Shown here piece after piece: positions 63,260 through 64,000 of a stretch of 64,000 nucleotides of DNA. Where the stretch lies: the NCBI RefSeq assembly GCF_024498955.1, contig NZ_CP093311.1:992001-1056000 (forward strand). The letters run 5' to 3'. The number at the start of each line of letters is the position of its first letter. The first letter of the stretch is position 1. A program made the translations under genes and the position numbers. Origin of the DNA: Thermomonas paludicola (GTDB lineage Bacteria; Pseudomonadota; Gammaproteobacteria; Xanthomonadales; Xanthomonadaceae). The notes under the pieces were generated by a model. The model had not been told where the DNA came from. It did not search any database and was given only the letters and a program-made list of their open reading frames with translations.

Positions 63260-64000
63260 TCAGTGCGATGCCGGTTTTGCGGCGGCGGGGTCCAGCATGC
63301 GCAGCGCGTCCGGCAGTGTCGCGTCCGGGTGGCGGCGGCGGAACTCGACCAGGCTGGCGCGCGCTTCTTCGGTTTTGCCCTGTTGCAGCAGTTCGCTGAT
63401 TCGCTGCAGCCAAGCGTTGCGCGCGGCGGGGCTGTCCATCGTGGCGGGAGGGATGTCCTCGGCCGGGGCATCGCTGGCGGCGTCTTGCGCCTGCTTCGCC
63501 ATCGCTTCGACGGGGCGTGCCTTGGCGGGTGCAGCCGCTTCCGCGGCTGTGCGTGCCAGTGCCGCGGGGGGCGGGGCAGCGGAGGCGGCGGGAAACGCCT
63601 CCGGCGCGGGCGGCGGTGGCGGTGCAAGTGGCGATGGCGGAAGTGGCGCGCCACTTGCCGCAGCTGCGGGTGGCGACGCGTTGTCTGACGCGGTGGCCGC
63701 CTGCATCGGCGCGGGCATGGGCACGCTGCGCGGCTGCTCCAGCATCACCGCGGGTGCGTCCGATGCTCCCGGTACCGGCGGCGCGGCCGGCGCTGGCTGG
63801 ACGGGTTTTGCCACGCGCAGGGCGGGCGCTGGCACGGCGCTGACCGCCGGTGCGGGCGCGATGGCTGCTGGCGGGCGGACGTTGTCCATTGCCGGCTCGG
63901 CAGGGGCGTGCTGGATCGGCCGGGTCTCCAGCGGCTGCAGTTGCCATGCCAACCCCAGTGCCAGGCCCAGCGAAGCGGTCAGCGTCAGCGGCACGACCCA
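63260..64000 (-). CDS. Uncharacterised Pro/Ala-rich membrane protein (5' end outside window)
   Basis: Open to the window edge on the minus strand. A transmembrane helix (VVPLTLTASLGLALGLAWQL) is followed by about 160 residues of Pro/Ala-rich low-complexity sequence and a C-terminal helical segment (NAWLQRISELLQQGKTEEAR) resembling a tetratricopeptide repeat. No catalytic motif. The architecture suggests a membrane protein with a periplasmic linker, possibly an anti-sigma-like factor, but this is not supported by a recognisable domain. Confidence 0.55.
   Translation of the reverse strand, partial: WVVPLTLTASLGLALGLAWQLQPLETRPIQHAPAEPAMDNVRPPAAIAPAPAVSAVPAPALRVAKPVQPAPAAPPVPGASDAPAVMLEQPRSVPMPAPMQAATASDNASPPAAAASGAPLPPSPLAPPPPPAPEAFPAASAAPPPAALARTAAEAAAPAKARPVEAMAKQAQDAASDAPAEDIPPATMDSPAARNAWLQRISELLQQGKTEEARASLVEFRRRHPDATLPDALRMLDPAAAKPASH

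Noticed and set aside
1..64000. CRISPR array, prophage, plasmid origin or intact insertion sequence
   Set aside because: No regularly spaced direct repeats, integrase, transposase or replication genes were seen.

Overview
The window looks like a chromosomal segment of a high-GC gammaproteobacterium of the Xanthomonadaceae/Lysobacteraceae (Xanthomonas, Lysobacter, Thermomonas or Luteimonas-like). The evidence is the gene content: a compact zwf-pgl-edd-glk-eda Entner-Doudoroff operon, a TonB-dependent receptor/GH97/GH13/MFS maltodextrin locus, fused IcmF mutase, a DUF6164-type protein, a bactofilin next to a zinc-ribbon protein, and REP elements of the 'RHSREGGNP' type. No phage, plasmid, CRISPR array or intact insertion sequence was seen. 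Nearly all of it is ordinary core genome, and the less expected signals are repeats, operators and a few small or fused genes.

Layout: 1-882 is the end of an autotransporter barrel. 934-10073 holds branched-chain acyl-CoA metabolism (isovaleryl-CoA dehydrogenase, leucine dehydrogenase, IcmF), interrupted by a divergent ChaN-like lipoprotein/serine hydrolase pair of visibly different base composition. 10200-13545 holds yajD between two related short repeats, an unknown small gene and an ABC exporter pair. 13682-19606 is an accessory envelope/stress region: a permuted NlpC/P60 lipoprotein, an SPFH + zinc-ribbon + small membrane protein operon, a 33-residue basic protein, a DUF6164 protein, an Ala-rich lipoprotein, and a bactofilin with zinc-ribbon partner. 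19718-26247 holds the methylcrotonyl-CoA carboxylase carboxyltransferase, rlmD, CYTH, nagZ, a purine phosphoribosyltransferase, a methylthioinosine phosphorylase and a cold-shock protein.

26338-43512 is one carbohydrate programme. A LacI regulator, a lipoprotein alpha-amylase, an MFS sugar carrier, an alpha-glucosidase, a GH97 alpha-glucosidase and a TonB receptor would import and hydrolyse maltodextrins. The following minus-strand operon phosphorylates glucose (glk) and runs it through the Entner-Doudoroff route. LacI/CRE-like palindromes lie in the MFS/alpha-glucosidase divergent promoter and upstream of the TonB receptor, which suggests that regulator controls both units.

43697-64000 holds fabA-fabB, an HTH-SulP pair, phoH, a peroxiredoxin, gcvR, dapA with a short BamC-like lipoprotein, ferredoxin, tRNA-Glu(CTC), the pcnB-folK-panB-panC-panD-pgi run, a REC-HPt protein, a YdbH/YdbL-type pair, an ABC exporter, and the start of an uncharacterised Pro/Ala-rich protein.

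The most striking observations are a REPIN-like inverted REP pair inserted in frame within pgl (29 codons), a REP-derived N-terminal extension of the GH97 enzyme, a perfect 26-bp-arm inverted repeat that includes the end of yajD, a 15-bp-arm inverted repeat around the icmF start, and a lipoprotein that appears to join YnbE-like and YdbL-like parts downstream of ydbH. No wholly new system could be demonstrated from sequence alone.
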